Shown here: piece after piece, positions 22,751 through 34,471 of the stretch
How positions within the stretch are numbered: the first letter of the stretch is position 1
Layout: each line of letters starts with the position of its first letter
NCBI GenBank assembly: GCA_038503075.1
Contig: JBCAML010000011.1
Span: 186,001 to 250,000, forward strand
Reading direction: 5' to 3'
DNA: 64,000 nucleotides
Source: Gyromitra esculenta
Lineage: Eukaryota > Ascomycota > Pezizomycetes > Pezizales > Discinaceae
Translations under genes and position numbers: made by a program
Notes under the pieces: generated by a model
What the model was told of the DNA's origin: nothing
The model's database searches: none
Seen by the model: only the letters and a program-made list of their open reading frames with translations

Positions 22751-25700
22751 GATGGAAGAAGAAAAAAAGCAACCATTTAACTACGCACGCCCCGATCCTT
22801 CCTTTAGAATTGCGGGGGGGGGAACTCGTCCGCTTTTTTCCTAGGACTGAGAAATTTGGGATTATTAGGAAATTTAAGCATAACCGCTACGATGCGTGGT
22901 CAACATCGACGCAGGGATGCAAAGTTCACCGCCTTGCTGCACCTTAGTTCTTTACCGAGAGCTACATGCCTAAGAAGCTCGTGATGTGCAAGATCGGGCC
23001 TGACAGCCTCGTGGGGTTTCGAGGCGGCCTATGATATCGCCTTTCTCTGTTGATGGTCAATTCGGATACATGTTGGTTGCCTGAAATTGAAAAGGTGAGG
23101 TAGGGTGTTTGTTAGGTACCTCAAGGCCAGGCACTGGAATCTCACGGGTGGCCTAAGATTCTAGCCCTCAAGTAATATCTGGATTGAATTAATAAGGTTT
23201 CACCGAATTGCCGTGTGTTACCCTATATAAGCGAGAGAACCTTTGCATCAAATGCAGACGAAAAAGCTCAATTCTTCGAAGCTGACCACTAGGGTGGTGG
23301 ATGGGAACTGATGAGACGAGTCGAACAAGATATTGCATATAAGTTTCCATGTCCGAATTAATTATAAGTATCAAGGAATTATTAACGGTATATTTTCAAG
23401 TAGCCTATAGATTACCTTTATTTACTCACCATGTATCCGTTCTGCTAGGGGCATCGTCTATTCAGGCGAACTGTCTAAAGTGAAATTAAATTAAAAGGCA
23501 GAAAGCTCAATTGGGGATTTCAAAGTTTGTGCAGAAATTTCCCCGTGTGGGGGTTATTCGAATCTCATAATTTGGTGTCTTGCTGTAGTGTTGATTTGGA
23601 AGTCTGGCGTAGTTTTGGTCATGCAAAGGCGTATAACATGGTCCGATAAGAATTGGTTTGCTAGAATAGCCGAGAGGTACGTACACCTCACCGCATACCT
23701 GAGACTAGCGCATCGTTCTTAACAACACAGACTTCATCACTGGCAGCCAGCCGGTGGTCTCAGTTATTGCTCACACACGATATGACGCTTTTTAGCATCG
23801 ATTTCATGATGTTTCCGTCTCTCAACTCCATATTCATTCACGCCCCAGCGTTAGAGCTTTTAGACCTCCTTATTGAGTGGGTTTGCATCTTAATGGGTTT
23901 GCAGCTTAGATCTTGCCTAACCGACCTGACCGTTCGGGGGGGTATCACCAGAGAAAAGATCTAACAAAGCGGAACTAGAGATCCTTAGTTCTGACACAGT
24001 TCCTAGAGACAATTAAATTCGAAAGTGTAAGGTTTTACAGCCTTACATCACGTTTAGAATTAATTCGCTGTTTGCAACAGGGTTTCCTACCAAATTTTAG
24101 AAATCAAAAACCTCCATGAGCAGGTCGACGTTGAATTCAAAATCTCAAATAGGTGGACAAGATGTCGATCGAAGTTAGTGCATAACGGACATATTTAAAG
24201 ATGTGAAAGATGGTTAAGTCTAGATAACTATACCCTACCCCTTCTCCTTCTTGGTGGAGTAAGTTGTCTTCTGTATTAAGCATGGATGCAGTTTTTTGAC
24301 TGACTAGCGAACGTGTTAGTTTTCCATCAAAGAGTCGAAACCCTTCCAATAAACCAAAATTATCCCGACGATTAGCGATATTAGAGCACTGTCTTTGAGA
24401 GGCTCCTTATCATAATAGGTTGCTATGTATTTGGATTGCTGGCGATAAGTCATTCCTCATAACTGAGCCGGCCACGAACGAGAAGCATGCCTCCATTATG
24501 CGTGCGTGGGCAATCACCCAATGGGTCAATCGACAATCATATAAAATTGATCAGCCTGCTGTGGCGGGGTCGATTAGAACACAGTGTTCAATTGGTTCCA
24601 TCCTAGTTGTAATGTCTACTAGACTATCAGGTCTAACTTGCTACAGCTACCAAATCTAAGCATTAGCGACTGTCTACGCACACACAGAAGCTAATTACAC
24701 CGTGCGAATTAGAGAGATTTATAAACCGCCTAACCACTCTACTCATCTGGACAACTAAAAGCTTCCTACGCTGAAATTGTTTCATTACTATGAATTTGTG
24801 GGATTTCACACACAAAAAACCAACCAATTATCATCTGCTCCTGTGGCCTGCGGGTCTCTCTATCGACATAATCTAAAGGAAGTGGTGCAAATTGCCCTTA
24901 GATGGATGGGGGTTCTGTTCCTGTGATTGCGTTTCTTAATAGTCACTCAATAAAGGTATCGTATGGGTTGAACATGAACCTGATTATGGCGCACGAACTC
25001 TTAAATGTCGACCAATCAAATCTGAGTGCGGGACACTTCTGTCTTACACAAAAAACAGCCTCCTCCTCTTTTCACCATGTCGATATCTACTACATATATA
25101 TAATCCTTTCCTAGATATTTCCCATTGAATCTTCGCCATTAAGACTCATATCTTTATCAATTTCGCTCAAAGTGTCATATATAGCACAGTATCACCCTGC
25201 GTATATTCCATCACGGACATAATAAATCTCAGAAGGTTCCACTTTGCGCAAATTTTTTTACCGCCAAAAGTGGGTGTTTATTCCACCACAACACAGCCAC
25301 TGATGCTTACGCCTTACAAAAAACTAAAGAGCTTTCAGTACTATAACTTTAGACTCTTTAGCCCCCTTCTTGGAAAGTTCAGCTGGTCGCGGATGTCGGA
25401 GTAATAGCCAATATCGTGGTCTGCGTTTAAGAATATACACGCCATACATGAACTAATCGGATCTTGTGAAGGAAGTCGTACATTCACATCCTTTCGCTCC
25501 CTAGTGTGACCCACAAGGCATCTCGGAATAAGCAAGAGGGTAGGCCTCGAGGTGACCCAGGCATCCGGTGGACCTTTTTTTTTTTTTAAGTGGAAATAAA
25601 CGTCGACGTCACTACATACGTACGCCGTACACACGTCACATCGAGAGGTATATCAGTGCTCCTGGATGGAAAAATTCCAAATATAATCCAGCAGAGAGAT

Positions 25701-27887
25701 TGAATTTGGGGGCTTATATAACGGGAAACGCACCCCCCCTCCCAAGGGAAAGGGAATCCCGGATTTTTATTTATTTATTTACATTATCCTAAATCTTCGA
25801 GCGACGCAGCCGAGGCGAGCAGAAAAATTATGTCCAGAGCAATCCATCCCCGTGGAACCCTAAACCTTACGCTATCTCGAGGTCTCGAGCGATCGTGTCT
25901 CGTGGGCTACTGTTCATCCCTGTAAATTGCGTCACGAAAAATCACTCGCATAACATGGACATGAGAATAATATTTAAACGGTTGAGGCCAACGTGAGGGG
26001 GGAAGGTCAAACGCAACTAGGAAATTGGCTCATGTAGTGCTATTCCGCAAATGATATATCCAGACTAGGAAATTTCGAATATACTGCTATAGGGCATGGG
26101 GAGGGTCGATACATTGAGGGTTAAAGAGTATCTTCTCGGCTTCGCAGGCATGGAGATTATAGCTTTTTCGATTCTATCCGGTATAGGGCTTGATTCTCTT
26201 CGCTAGATAAGCCACGCATCTTTCGGTTCAATACCCCAATCGCCCGACCTATGCTGCGTTATCCAGACTGGGGGAGACACAGCCGTAAGTAATTAATGGG
26301 GACTTTGTTTCATCAATCGCTGTGATTTCTAGGCTCGCGAGCCTCTCTCGGTCAAAGGCCTTACCCTCCTGTGTTCTTCAGCTCTAGTTGCTATCTTCCC
26401 AATTATTCTGCCGCCTCTAGGGTTAGGGCTGTATTTAACGATTCGTTGCCAGTGACATGGACCGTGCTCGAGTTAGTTTGGACTAGCCTTGGTACCCGGT
26501 TTAGAAACTTATGACTAGGCACAGACAGAACTGGGTTGCCGTGACCACAGCTAAGCACATATTTATTTACTGGTTCATCGGGCCCTATTCGCTATATCTA
26601 CTACCTGTAACCTACATGCAATCGCCGGAAGCTGCGTTCGCTGAGGATGTGATGGGCTGCCTGATATGTAGTAATAATCCATAAGAAGCGCCCGTCCCAA
26701 AGTAGAAGAGGAGGGGGAGAGGAGCAGTGCTGTCTGTTTTCTAAATTTGGTTAAATCCGCCGGCCGTTACCTAAACCGATTTCCTGCAGTTGTTAATCGG
26801 TAGTTAGTTAGTTAGGACTGACGCACCCTGCTGCCAACGCGTTCGCTGATCATGCAGTTTGTTCGCTTTTTTTTCCTCGCAAGCACAGTGTCGAGAAGAG
26901 TACATGTACGTACGTGCGCTCGTGATGCTGGCTGAGGGGTACTTTTGGCGAACTTATCTAATCGATAGGCGGAGGCGTCTTGATAGTAACTTTTTGCGCT
27001 GTGTGGACTTGCCTCCCGCGCCACACTGCACTGATCAAGACGAGGTATGTACATACAGTCATGGGCAGTGATTCGACAGCACGCCAAGAGTTATTAAGAT
27101 TTTATTCCCTGGCGCTCAATGATCAGCCTGCCAAGAGCAAACGTCGCTAATCTCTAATCCAAGTGCCAGTCGGAGGTCTTCGTCGGGGGTGTCTGGCAAG
27201 GGTGCAGAGAACTCCTGCAATCTTGCTTCTAGGGGATGTATCTTTGCCCCTTTTTGCACTTACCCGGTAAAGGCCGTCTCTGTGCATTAGTTGGCTGGAG
27301 AGGGCGACGCTCTACCTGCTGGTCAATGGAGCGACTTGTATACTGTCTGTCGTCGGGTTAGAGAGATACATGTAGCTCTACTGGGGCTTGTAGCAAAACA
27401 GAGATATTCCGCTCCACAGCACCACGTTTCTTCACCACGGCCGCGAAACGTGCAAAGGGCACGGCTCCACGGAGAGAGCAGTCTCTGGAAAGTTGCAGCA
27501 GAGCACACGAGCTGGTTGACGTGGTTACGCGGCTGCTCAGCGAGAGAGCGGGGTGTTGTGCGACAGGGGCTGGAGGGTGTGTTGAACAGGCTCAGCACTG
27601 TACACAAATCCGGGTGGTTGGTCTGGCAACGGGCGCTGTACAGCGCTCCATACACTCTGCTCTGCTACCTGCCACGCAGTTTTCTCAGGGCACGAGTAAA
27701 TACCTTTCGTCTTCCTGCACTCCTCTTCCTCTCCCCTTCTGTCCTCACCCCCCCTCTCCGTCTGTCCTATTTGTCCAAAGCGTGTGTGTGCTGTGCTGTG
27801 CTGTGCTCGACTTGACTCGCCCGTTACTGCTGAAGTACCCACCCACTTACTTATACCGTCCTCGCTCCCCCCTTCAGCACCGCCAAA
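22751..27887. other. 5-kb gene-free gap
   Basis: On both strands I find only short ORFs without coding character, AT-rich sequence, a T-run at 25574 and no paired inverted repeats that I could match. The last ~600 bases (27290-27887) are C/T-rich with GTGCT repeats, consistent with promoter and leader of the gene at 27888. Long non-coding RNAs or relics of old elements cannot be ruled out. Confidence 0.45.
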
Positions 27888-29145
27888 ATGTCCGCCCTGA
27901 CCACCTCCACCGAAACCACCCTCACCACCGACTCAATGGGCGAAGTCATCGTCGAGCGGGAAATCGTCCGAACCAAAGTGCGCCGCTACCGCTGGCCGGA
28001 ACTGCTGCTGTCAATTATACTGTTCCTGCTGTTGGTCTGCTCCGCCGTGGTCCTGGGTTCTTTCGGCTACTTTACGTACATCCAAACACGACTATTCCTC
28101 GGCGTCCCATGGTAATTCCCCAATTCCTCCTCCTCCTTCGCGCGTGTGGGGTTGTTATTTTATTTTATTTTATTTTATAGCGCTAATTGGTTGGTTTGGC
28201 GCAGGTGGTACTACTACCTCATCTCAATCTCGACAATCACGATCGTCTTCATCTGCGTCGTCGTCGCGCTCTACTCCGTGCACCTGCTCCTGCCCATCGT
28301 CGTCATGATCGGCGCATTCATAATGTTCGTGCTCTGGCTCACGGGCCTCGTCAAGGCGAGCATCGAGCTGTGGGGCCCGCTCGGCTCCATCAACGATAAT
28401 TGCGTGCGGTACGTGTATAACGATGATTTCTGGGGCGGCGGGAATCTCTATACGCTTGCGAGGATCCAGCAGGAGGTGGTTTGTAATCTTTGGCAGACTA
28501 CGTTTGCGTTAGAGATGATTGCGACGTGAGTTTTTCTCTCTCTCCCTCTCTCCCTTTCTCTCTTTCTTGGGTTTTGAATTGGGGGGGGGACCATCTTGGA
28601 GGGGAAATGGAGTTGGAGGCTGATCTGATTTGGATGGTAGATTCTTGTTCTTGTGGATGATACTGCTTTCGTGGCAGGTCATTAATCGGGCGCGACGCGG
28701 ATACTGATTATGATTGCACCCTACCCCTTTTTTTTTTTGCCCTTCCGTGTTTTTTTGACGATTTATACGATACACTAGCGGGTGAATACCTTTTTTTATT
28801 TTTTAATGGCTTGTTAATGATACCAATTTTTTTGTCCATTTCATTTGTTAACAAGAGGGGGCGGCGGTTTGTGGATTTGTGGATTTGTGGATTTTGTTTT
28901 TTATGTCATGTCATGTGGAATGACCGGGACGGAGTTTTTGTTTCCATATTTCACGAGAGGGGGGGTGTTGGCGCGCGGGGTTTGGGGGGGGGACGGGTGG
29001 GATGGACGGGTTGATGTGCGGCTGATTAACTTTTCTTTTTTCTGTTAACAGGAGATGCAATGCTTCCGAAGAGCTGATCAAACGCTTGAAGGTGGGAATG
29101 GAATGGAATGGAATGGAGTATATGGGGGGCGGACTGGATCTGTAG
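27888..29145 (+). CDS. small multi-span membrane protein (MARVEL-like)
   Basis: Start context CCAAAATGTC. Exons 27888-28111 and 28205-28525 are well supported (donor GTAATT, acceptor GCGCAG). The second ends at a GTGAGT donor. The only in-frame continuation that I found is 29052-29145 after a 526-nt intron, giving 212 residues. Three clear hydrophobic helices are present (LLLSIILFLLLVCSAVVLG, YYLISISTITIVFICVVV, LPIVVMIGAFIMFVLWLTG), with a possible fourth near the end of exon 2. The cytosolic head is short and Thr-rich. The layout resembles fungal MARVEL-type proteins, but no diagnostic motif was seen. Exon 3 runs into a GGAAT microsatellite and is doubtful, so the true C-terminus may differ. 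Confidence 0.65.
29094..29117. repeat. (GGAAT)n short tandem repeat
   Basis: About four GGAAT units, overlapping the doubtful last exon of the membrane-protein gene. Confidence 0.8.
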
Positions 29146-30454
29146 AGTAGTTAGTGATACCTTGTTAAATAGCAATACCAAAAGTTTTACCTGTCTGTCT
29201 ACATTTTATCGTTCCCCTGTCGCAGTTCCCCCCAAAAAAATTGATCAACAATATAATTATCACATGTTTCCCTAAATCTAGAGCTCGATACCTAGCGAAC
29301 AGTACAGCGTACCTCAAAAAACATCGAGAAACCAGGGGCCTACTAACAAGGCTCTTGTGGCCAATCCAATCCAATCCAATCCAATCCAATTACTAGAATC
29401 TTGCTCGGAAAAACTCTAGAGAGCCAATAGCAACCCCTCCCCCCCGAATCACAAGTCTCACGTTCCTCGATCTTTTTTTTTTTTTTACCGTACGCTGTAC
29501 TCCACTCTAGACAAACACCACCACCATCACCATCCCGCGGACATTTTTTTCTGGCGTATCGCGTATGTACGTACCCACGGACCAATACGACCTTGCATCT
29601 TTAGAAATAGAGTAGTTGGAGTAAATATCCCAGTAAGCTCATCGCCGATCACTGGCGCAACCGAATTGCATGCGAGGTGACGTGCATAGCGAACAGACGC
29701 GTTTTCATTCGTTTGTAAAAAAAAAAAAATCTGCCAGTAGGCGGTGGTAGTGATGATTTGTGATGCCGTTGAACTGGATCATGGGGTCTTGGCGGGTCTT
29801 GGCGGGGATGAAGATGCAGAGAGCTTCATGGGTGGTGTAATTCGTTTGCTTTAGAGAGTGGCTACTTGTGTGTATATATAAGAAGAAAATGAGAAATATG
29901 TAGTATGTTAAGCAAGTACCCGACTTTGGGGGGCAAAAGGGGTGGGGGATAGTGCTAGGGCTATGAGGTTGATGGGGTAACATTAATTATATGTAGATTA
30001 TGGTGCTCAGGACAAGTGGGCTTCTAAAAACCAAGATGGACAGCCCTCGTGGTAAAGAATTGAAATCCCTGAAAATATGTGTGGGCGAGAGGTAGGTAGC
30101 TATTATATGACTATGTATCGACGGTATCTGGTTGGGCAGCAGAGGCTGAACTAATGTGACTGTTGTTTTCCATCATAGTTTCTGAGTTATCGGTGGCAGC
30201 AGAGCTGAGTTGAATAGGAATCATTGTAACATGCTGTGGTAATACACTTCGATATTCATCCGAAGAGCTAGTGTCCCATCATAACCTGCTCCCGTACACT
30301 AGCCTTGCTGTCCTTGCTGTCCTACTACTGGTGTCGGTTTTGCCATATTGTAGTTTATAGCCTCATGACCGTTCTCGCTTTACATCTCTTCGGGTCTAAT
30401 ACCGCCGGACCCAATAATCGCCCGACCCTTTTGCATCATCCCAATTCTAGGGAC
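29146..30454. other. spacer with (CCAAT)n tract
   Basis: No supported gene. It contains a (CCAAT)6 run at 29361-29391 and several homopolymer runs. Confidence 0.45.
29361..29391. repeat. (CCAAT)6 tandem repeat
   Basis: Six uninterrupted CCAAT units. The unit equals a CCAAT-box core, but the array sits downstream of a gene and its effect is unknown. Confidence 0.85.
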
Positions 30455-31105
30455 CTAGGTAGTAAAACTGCTACTCTCACCACTTCTGATATCCCCTTTG
30501 ATAGTCTCTCCATGCTGAGCATGTGACTTGCCGCTAGAAGATTCATCTAGTATGTCGAAACGCACACTTCGAACATCACCCAAGAGAGCTATTTCAGCAC
30601 CCTTGCACGAAACAATAACACCAGAAGCAGCCTTTCTCTTCAGACGCAACTCTCTAAGTATGCCTCCACCGCTATAAATCAGTTGATTCCATAGCTAATG
30701 CTACGCCGCCCCCCCTCCCAAATCGAAAAGGGATTTATTCTCCGCGGTGAATACTATCGTCCGAGAGGGTATCTCACCACTATCTCTAGAGCTAGCAGCC
30801 TCAGAGGGGAGACAAGCGATCTTTGCGAATAAATAATCGTCTCAGCTATTCTCGCAGTCGCTAAGCTCGCTCTCACTGTCTACCCCATCGTGCAGAATCT
30901 CACTCCTGGCAGGCTGGGAGTGCGATATACGTGGTGATGGTGATCGAGAGTCTTCGTCATCGGTGGTATGATGCAGGCACTCATAAATGTAGACCGGTGA
31001 AGTTGGCATGTGGAACGCCTATGTCTTACTAAGTATGCTAAGTGTGTCAAAAACTAGACTGCTTTTCAAGAAAATATTACAATCTGGGTATATCTGTCAT
31101 CAGTG
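30455..31105 (-). pseudogene. decayed protein gene with C-to-T type stops
   Basis: One minus-strand frame of about 215 codons reads as a coherent protein: NIFLKSSLVFDTLSILSK, then MPTSPVYIYE, then an acidic Ser/Asp cluster (VDSESELSDCEN), DDYLFAKIACLPSEAASS, RTIVFTAENKSLFDLGGG, and RLKRKAASGVIVSCKGAEIA. It is broken by in-frame stops at 31019-31021 (TAG), 30842-30844 (TGA), 30701-30703 (TAG) and 30695-30697 (TAG), with two further TGA codons just upstream of the segment. All are one transition away from Gln or Trp codons. No family is recognised. A second open stretch on the same strand (31202-31567) may be an upstream part. It could be an unrecognised mobile-element gene or a duplicated host gene. 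Confidence 0.5.
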
Positions 31106-33369
31106 CTTTTCAAGAGATATCCTCTAAAACCCTGAGCCCCTAATGAGTATGGGTATCTAGTTTAACCTCTAAATGTAGGATTTATTATTCTCTGCGTATA
31201 TTTAATCATGGTTATCGTATTTATAAGAACGGTTCCACTGTCCTGTTTTTACAGCCAAAAATGAGATTTTATCCCGACACAGCCACCCATGCCTTTGCCC
31301 CATAAAAACTTGCAAAGCTTCATAACTATACTGATAAAATTTGCAAGTTTTCTTGGACAGCCTGACTTTGTGTGGAGGCTGGAATTTCGGCCTAAAATCG
31401 AGGTCGACATCCAAGCGTACACGAACCATACTGAAATGAGCGCGTCGACTGGTTTCGACGGTGCTATGGTGAGATATGGTGTCAAATGTAGTTTCTGTAG
31501 AGCCTTGCAGCTCCAGACAGGGTTTTAGAGGAAGGGGGCTATGTGCTGAGTGTTGGGGATGGCTCATCGATTGTCTGAGTGAGAGGCCTGGCTAGCGGTT
31601 TACCTACTCTTCATTGTGAATATGATCCTGGTTTTTTTTAGGAGGGGGTGCTGAAGGCGAAGGCGGGGAAACTCTCTTTCTCTTAGGTGGCAGCTTGGAC
31701 GATAGAGATGGGGAAGGTATTTGTCTTGGGTCGTAGGTTGACTGAGGGATGTATTTGTGAGTCAGCGAACAGCCGAGATGGATGTTGGAGGCGAGAAATG
31801 AAGTGTGAAAAGGAGGGACGAAGGATACAAACACTGATCAGAGAAGACGCAGAGACTGAGACGAATAAGACAGAAATATGAGGAGTGGTAGTGCCCACCA
31901 ATAGATGCCGAAGATACTATTGAACTACTATGCTAGGACAGTTTCAGAAATCGATACTTCATATCGGCTGTCTTGGTGATGGGCATCCTCACGGTGTTGA
32001 TATTGAGTGGTCTCGAATTTTCCGTTACTATTTTAAAAAACAAATACTTACAGACTTGGGAGGGGAGAGAGAAATAGTGAAGCAAAAAGTGGTTGAAAAT
32101 TCCAAGACATAAGGAAAATAACTGTGACAAAACCCATTCAACCAATATTAGATAGCCAAATAATTGTATGTTAGTTTTAAGAGGGTAATGTATTGTCGTG
32201 CTCTCCGTATCTAAAATTTTATACTCCCTTAAAAACTAAGATCGAACCAACCTCCAGGATGGCTTTGAGAAAAAACCAGTAGTGCACGCGTGGTCATGTT
32301 TTTGTGCGTAATTTCCACCACGCTACTAACATATCCCTTAATGCCGTAAATCTAACATTAATACGCCGTACTAGATGTACTGAAAAGAAGTCTTCGTTTG
32401 AATTTTTGTAAATAAACGATTGTATCGCCAAGATCGCCGAGAAATGTCTGTTTGTCTTGTAAAAGCTACCTAAACAACGAAGACCACGTCCCAGAAGGAC
32501 GTGATACTTGCCCTTCGCATTCTGAAACCCCAGATAAATCCTCCCAAAGGTTAATACCAAGCCCTCTCCGCATGGCGCTCTGATGCTCCCATCTTCCTCC
32601 AGAGCGACCGAGATGGGCTCGAGCGTAGCGTGGCGTCAGGTCTATTCTACTAGATCTCTACGCTCGCCTCAAGAGCAGCAGGAAGCGGAGTAAATATGTG
32701 GGTCTTTAAGATAACGCCAGAAATAGCTTCAGGAGCACCGCTGATTTAGTTCCGCAGTCCCCCATAAGCATAGCGGGGTGACCTCCAGTTTGGTCTCCAG
32801 AGGTAGGGCAGAGACCACAGGGCTGTCAATAGATTATTTATCTACCAGCTGCCACACTGGCAGTATCAAGCCTAGTCGAATGTGCCATCCGTATTTGGTT
32901 CGGATCATCGACCGCTATCTATATCTTCGCCCCTGTGAGACTCGAGTTGGAAATTCCTGGTTTTAGATCTGCTGTCGAGAGCGATGGATTGATCGATTTC
33001 CTCTGCAGTGGGTAGGTAGGTAGAGAGGTGTAAGTATGCGTTCTCTGCAGCGGGCGAGAAATCGTGGGGTGTGGGGAGTGGGGAGTTGAAGTTTGCTGTT
33101 TTCTTAGCAAACGATTGCAAATAGACCCCATTCGATACAAGCTACAACGACAAGACTCAGCCATTAAGCATTAAATAGGATCTCACATGTACGCAGCAGC
33201 ACACATAAATAAAACAAAGCCAAACCAAACCAAACCAACCAACCTCCCGCCAACTAGATACCTGCCCAGCCCAACGTGCTCGAGAGGAAAAAAAGAAACG
33301 AAGCACTAGACACCAACCAGCCAGCGGGAAGAGAAGATACCACGGAAGCCATATTGAAGCCGTATTGAA

Positions 33370-33396
33370 GGAGGAGGAGGAGGAGGAGGAGGAGGA
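33370..33396. repeat. (GGA)n microsatellite
   Basis: Nine tandem GGA units. Confidence 0.9.
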
Positions 33397-34027
33397 GTAC
33401 TACAGAACGTTCAGCTCACGAAATCTCACTCGCACCCCTCGCGCACCACCGACCTTTATTCGGAAAAAAAAAAACCGCATTCCAACCACAATTGGGTACC
33501 TACCACAAAGAAACGTGTCTAGAAAGCTCTATCTAGTAGGAAGCGGGGGAGGGGAGAATGGAAGGAAGCTCGAGATTGAAGAAACATTCCTGTTCTACAT
33601 GTAGTATCAATGGGCGAGCTATCAAAGGGCGAGTCAGCTCTTAACGAGCTCAGACCAGCAGAACTTAGGAATAGCGAAATACCACTCTGCCTTATTCTCT
33701 ACCCTATTCCCTACACGTCATCTGAATCTTTTGAGAGCTATCTACTCTATCTACCATCTACCATCTACCACCTAATACCACATTCGCCTCTACCCAACCC
33801 CTCAACCACCACCATAAAGAGTAGTGCCGTCAGCGAACACAGCCGGTTCAAAACAACAACAACAACAACAAATCATATAGTAGGTAGGTAGGTAGTTAGT
33901 CCGCTAACTACAACACTCACAACACTCACAGCAATCACAGCAATCACAGCAATACTCTAAATTTATGAAATCTAATCTTATTGATACTGACCTATGACTA
34001 AAATCTACACAAATCTACGCAAAGAGA

Positions 34028-34115
34028 ACTCACAGACTCACAGACTCACAGACTCACAGACTCACAGACTCACAGACTCACAGACTTCACAGACACAGAC
34101 ACAGACACAGACACA
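34028..34115. repeat. ACTCACAG octamer array followed by ACAGAC hexamers
   Basis: About seven copies of an 8-bp unit pass directly into four copies of a 6-bp unit sharing ACAG, which suggests one expanded from the other. There are no spacers, so it is not CRISPR-like. Confidence 0.9.
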
Positions 34116-34471
34116 AACATACACTCCCTCAACAGCTAACGGGAAAAGTAAATGACGACATATAAAACTTATACCTAGTGTAGAGTAAGCCGTAGACTAA
34201 AAACTAAAAACTAAAAAAAAAACACAGTAGAGCACTATAGACTAGAGCATTGATCGATAGAACAGAGTAGAGTAATAGTAGCAAAAAAAAAAAGAAAAAA
34301 GCATAACCCCAAACACCCCAATTCCAAACCTTTTTTTTCAGAAACAGAGAAACCCGTAACAAAAGAATGCAGCCATTTAAGCATACCGCCATACCGCCAT
34401 ATTAATCATTACACTCCCTTCGCATCTTTCCTGTCATTCCCGACTCTTCCCCTCCTGGTGGCCCTGGATAG

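Larger units (their letters stand above)
31106..34471. other. gene-poor spacer with microsatellite cluster
   Basis: Minus-strand ORFs at 31202-31567 and 32294 to about 32636 have some coding character (the second contains GEGLVLTFGRIYLGFQN) but no recognised family. 33370-34115 is dense in microsatellites: GGA, AAC, TAGG, ACTCACAG and ACAGAC units. The right end is the 3' flank of apsB. Confidence 0.4.

Noticed and set aside
27291..28180. ORFs upstream of and overlapping the small membrane-protein gene
   Set aside because: C/T-rich leader with no domain character; the gene's own ATG at 27888 has a good context and two well-spliced exons.
34028..34115. CRISPR-like short repeats
   Set aside because: Units are 8 and 6 bp, directly tandem and without spacers, in a eukaryotic setting.
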